Part shown: positions 61,216-64,000 of the stretch, piece after piece | Layout of the letters: each line of letters opens with the position of its first letter | Numbering within the stretch: position 1 is the first letter of the stretch | Source: Salticus scenicus | Lineage: Eukaryota > Arthropoda > Arachnida > Araneae > Salticidae | Reading direction: 5' to 3' | DNA length: 64,000 nt | NCBI GenBank assembly: GCA_963930645.1 | Contig: OZ005648.1 | Coordinates: 243,017,436-243,081,435, forward strand | Program-made: the position numbers and the translations under genes | The notes under the pieces: model-generated | The model's database searches: none | What the model was told of the DNA's origin: nothing | Seen by the model: the letters and a program-made list of their open reading frames with translations, nothing else

Positions 61216-61950
61216 CATTAAAGACTATGCGCATTTTGGAAAAACCTGAAATTTCATTTTTTTCATGATTTTTATTAACAAATAAGTTTTTAATTGAGCT
61301 CAGTATTACTTTCTTCACAACAAAGGGCTTATGTGTGTGGAGTTCTGCGTATTTTTCTTCTTTTTACAAACAAACGTAACTCAAAATTACTAATTTTTCA
61401 GATACAATCCATAAATTCCTTATAATAACTAGGCAGCCAATAAGGTTTGATTTATGCATCTTTGTATGCCATAGATGCCATCTTAGTTTTTTTTTGTTTT
61501 TCCTAAAAAGAAGGCTTTAATCAAAATCCTGATTTTTTTTTTTCCAGTTATTTAAAATTTTACTTTAACTGTTTTACTCAAAATCGCTATTTTTTGAGTT
61601 ATGACTCTTTGTCATGAGAGCGACCATATGTCAAGAAAGATTCATTTTCATAAACAACAGCAAATTTTACTTATTATGGAAACATTTATTACGTTAAGAA
61701 AATATTTTAAAGAAAGAAAAACAATATCCATAGAATATAAATATTAAGAAATTATCCATCTAAATTAATTCCTTTTCTACTGCTCTTATGACATTAGATC
61801 ATGCTATCACAGTCTTCATCTTCCAATTCTTTCCTGGAATAAAATATGTATTATATGTTATAATTTTATGAAGGTATTCATTCAGCAAGTAATTATTATA
61901 ATTTGAAATTGTGGGACAAACTTAAAAATAATCAATTTAACGCATACCTT
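61216..61950. other. Non-coding region
   Basis: AT-rich. No gene or repeat recognised before the stop of the next pseudogene. Confidence 0.5.
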
Positions 61951-64000
61951 TTATTGTATTTGTTGCTGCATTGTTGACCCCCCAGTGCAATTCGTGCAAA
62001 GTAGTGTACATGAAACCTTTGCCTTTACACAAGAGCATCGTGTGCGGCATGTGGAGCAACTACATTTAACCAATTCTCTGCAGGCTTCCATAATAGAAGG
62101 AAGGGAGGACCAGACAGGCGTCCATTCCTCATCAATCATGGTCCAGCCCCATCCATCTGGTCCTGGAATGTTGTCCATCACTGAGCATGCACGACCCCAA
62201 ACTTGTCCTGCCTGGTATGCTGAACGAAGACAATGCTGCTTTAATGCTTCTTTTATTGGGGGCAAACTTTGTAGACTGCGACTTTTTGAGGTAAAGAGAA
62301 ATCTTCTAATATGATTAACTGAAAAACTTTCTGTGTCTTTGTAATAAAGCAAAACAGTAAACTTTTCTAGAATTTGAAAAGTCTTGTCCGAAATACACTG
62401 CTCTGGTAGAGAAATAGTTTGGAAGGCTTCAGTAGCTTCAGGAAATGATTTCTATACTTTCCAGGCTGTCTGTTTTCCTTTCATTGCAAATGATGACGTC
62501 ACATCTGATCCAGTAAATGCATGGAATCCTCTTAATGCAACAGCTTTTTGTTCACCAATACTTTCAAACATAGCATTAATGCTCATGTACCTCTGACCCT
62601 TCCCAACACCAAAAAGAATCCACATTTCTTCAAGCCCAGCTGTTTTGAGAATATTAAAAAAAGATATTGCCAATACAACTACATCAGTATCTACTGTGTA
62701 AATAATAATTATTATTATTTTTTTTTTTTTTTGCACCATGTTCAACACAGTCTTTAGCGTGGAGAAAAATCCTGCCGTCTGCTTCTTCCTGCTGCCTAAT
62801 TTGTACTCCATCAACTGAAGTTTCATTCGGCCGAGATGAACGTATAGCGCCATCAATCTCAGTAATGATGTGAACACAATCAAATTTCAAAAATGCGTGA
62901 TCCCCAAGTAACTTGAAGAATTCTGTCTTTTTTTGATCGCAACAGAGGAAATTGTTCCAATTTTTTGGTAGCATATTTCTTTTTGCTACTTGGTGACGTA
63001 AACCAACCCCTCTCTTATCTCTCACACGTTTCTTGAGGAATGTTTTTGTATAAGTATCCCAAGAAATGTGTATCCTGTTTGCATGGAACCTTTCAACATC
63101 ATTCAAAATTCAGTTTTTGAATTCTGTATCACAGTATTCTCCAAAGGTTCGTGATATTTTGGGTGGAACAGCATATGCTAGTGCTGCACCATCGTAAATG
63201 ATTGTATGGCAGAATCCTTTGAAATATGGTGGATTAATGGTTTCTTCCAGGATTTTAAGTAGCGGAGATTTCTGACATGACCGCATTACACCATTTGAGG
63301 AAAGCGAAGGCGGAGCACTGGTATTTTCATACTCAAAAAACTTGTCCAAATGCAAGTGTCTATTTTGACTTACAATGAAAGCCCTAGAGAAAAGTTCAAC
63401 ATCATTTCTCAAGTTTGATATTGTGAACGAGGAAACCTTTTTACGAGCAAAGCCAAAGAATTTAGTCCTTGTTTGTTTCAGAGGAGAAAATACACTTACT
63501 TTTGCTTCATTACTCAAACGGGTTACCACATAGTTGTTGTACAGTTGTAAGGCTTTTTCTTCAGCATTAACCAAAGCTTTTACATGCTCTCGGTCCATTA
63601 TATACTTTGTATCCCAAACCACAACATCACACGAGTTTTCCTCAAATGGGTTTCCAAACTCATGAAAGCTTCTTTTTAAATCATCTATTTGGTCCTGAAA
63701 CTTGCTCTGATGAGCAGCGTACTGTTCATGGTGAACCGGCCTGTCAGTACTGTTAATAATGCTAGTAGACTCAAACTCGTGAAGAATATTAACTAATTGT
63801 GGCCCAGAGAGCATCCATCTCCTCAACATGGCTGTATCTTGCAATAGACCTACAGCACCACCATTTCCTTTTATAAGGGAATTGCTTTGCTCATGAGCTT
63901 GATCTACAGCGAGTGCAGAAAAATGATTGTTAGTTTTGTGGATAACAAACTGACCTTTGCAAAAGTAATGGTGTACACTGGGTGCTGTGTCTTTAAGTTC
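61951..64000 (-). pseudogene. Broken multicopy protein with CXC-type cysteine-rich C terminus (5' partial)
   Basis: This resembles an uncharacterised family present in many copies in arthropods and other invertebrates, some members of which are annotated as tesmin/TSO1-like CXC domain proteins. Its function is unknown to me. The frame is open at the window edge (64000). In order: DQAHEQSNSLIKGNGGAVG (about 63855-63910), LRRWMLSGPQLV, a long middle region, EADGRIFLHAKDC (about 62755-62795), VDTDVVVLAIS (about 62665-62695), FHAFTGSDVTSSFAMKGKQT (about 62465-62530), RSAYQAGQVWGRA (about 62200-62235), and CSCSTCRTRCSCVKAKVSC with further cysteines (about 61975-62075). Breaks: TGA at 63110-63112, a frameshift in a poly(T)/TTA microsatellite at 62700-62731, and TAG at 62452-62454 where TGG (Trp) would fit. 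Stop at 61951-61953. No introns are evident, which suggests a retrocopy or mobile-element gene. Confidence 0.65.

Overview
This window is strongly AT-rich eukaryotic DNA from an arthropod-type genome. A chelicerate such as a spider is my best guess, but that is inference from the mix of transposons and was not tested. There is no operon structure, and almost all coding-like sequence belongs to mobile elements. The only host gene I can support is the last exon of a Scratch-family zinc-finger transcription factor (scrt) at 5332-6266. Its upstream exon, which should carry the SNAG motif, was not found here.

Layout. 1-5331: non-coding flank or intron with long TA microsatellites and one pogo/Tigger-like terminus. 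5332-6266: scrt exon. 6267-12653: AT-rich flank. 12654-13981: inverted-repeat element holding a tRNA-Gly-like SINE head. 15850-16564: short hAT-type element with an 8-bp target duplication. 16980-20835: Helitron copy 1. 21131-23910: cluster of HINE/DINE-like repeats with 173-bp tandem monomers. 23974-24870: long-arm foldback element. 28463-28930: MITE. 31630-32762: decayed Tc1-like element. 34817-41753: LTR retrotransposon with 5-bp target duplication. 42470-46630: a second Tc1-like element split by two HINE-like copies in opposite orientation. 49511-53341: Helitron copy 2. 55001-56058: another HINE-like copy. 57444-57815: LTR-like segment. 58060-60545: array of 173-bp monomers in ~638-bp higher-order units. 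60575-61215: two 320-bp direct repeats. 61951-64000: broken multicopy protein with a CXC-type cysteine-rich tail, running off the window.

The most notable object is the LTR element. Its LTRs differ by only a few bases, so it is young. It is gypsy-like in its domains, but integrase lies upstream of reverse transcriptase and RNase H (gag-PR-INT-RT-RH). That order is the hallmark of the Gmr1 group, not of ordinary Ty3/gypsy elements. It also has a run of ~28-33-residue repeats between protease and integrase, and this copy is broken by a TAG codon and a frameshift.

The two Helitron copies are near-identical. Both lack the N-terminal HUH part of Rep and share a nonsense codon in the helicase, so they were probably spread by enzyme from elsewhere. 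They also carry a tRNA-Arg-like module. The repeats at 21-24 kb, 43-45 kb, 55-56 kb and 58-61 kb appear to be one related family with GTCT/GACA microsatellites, hairpin termini and 173-bp monomers.
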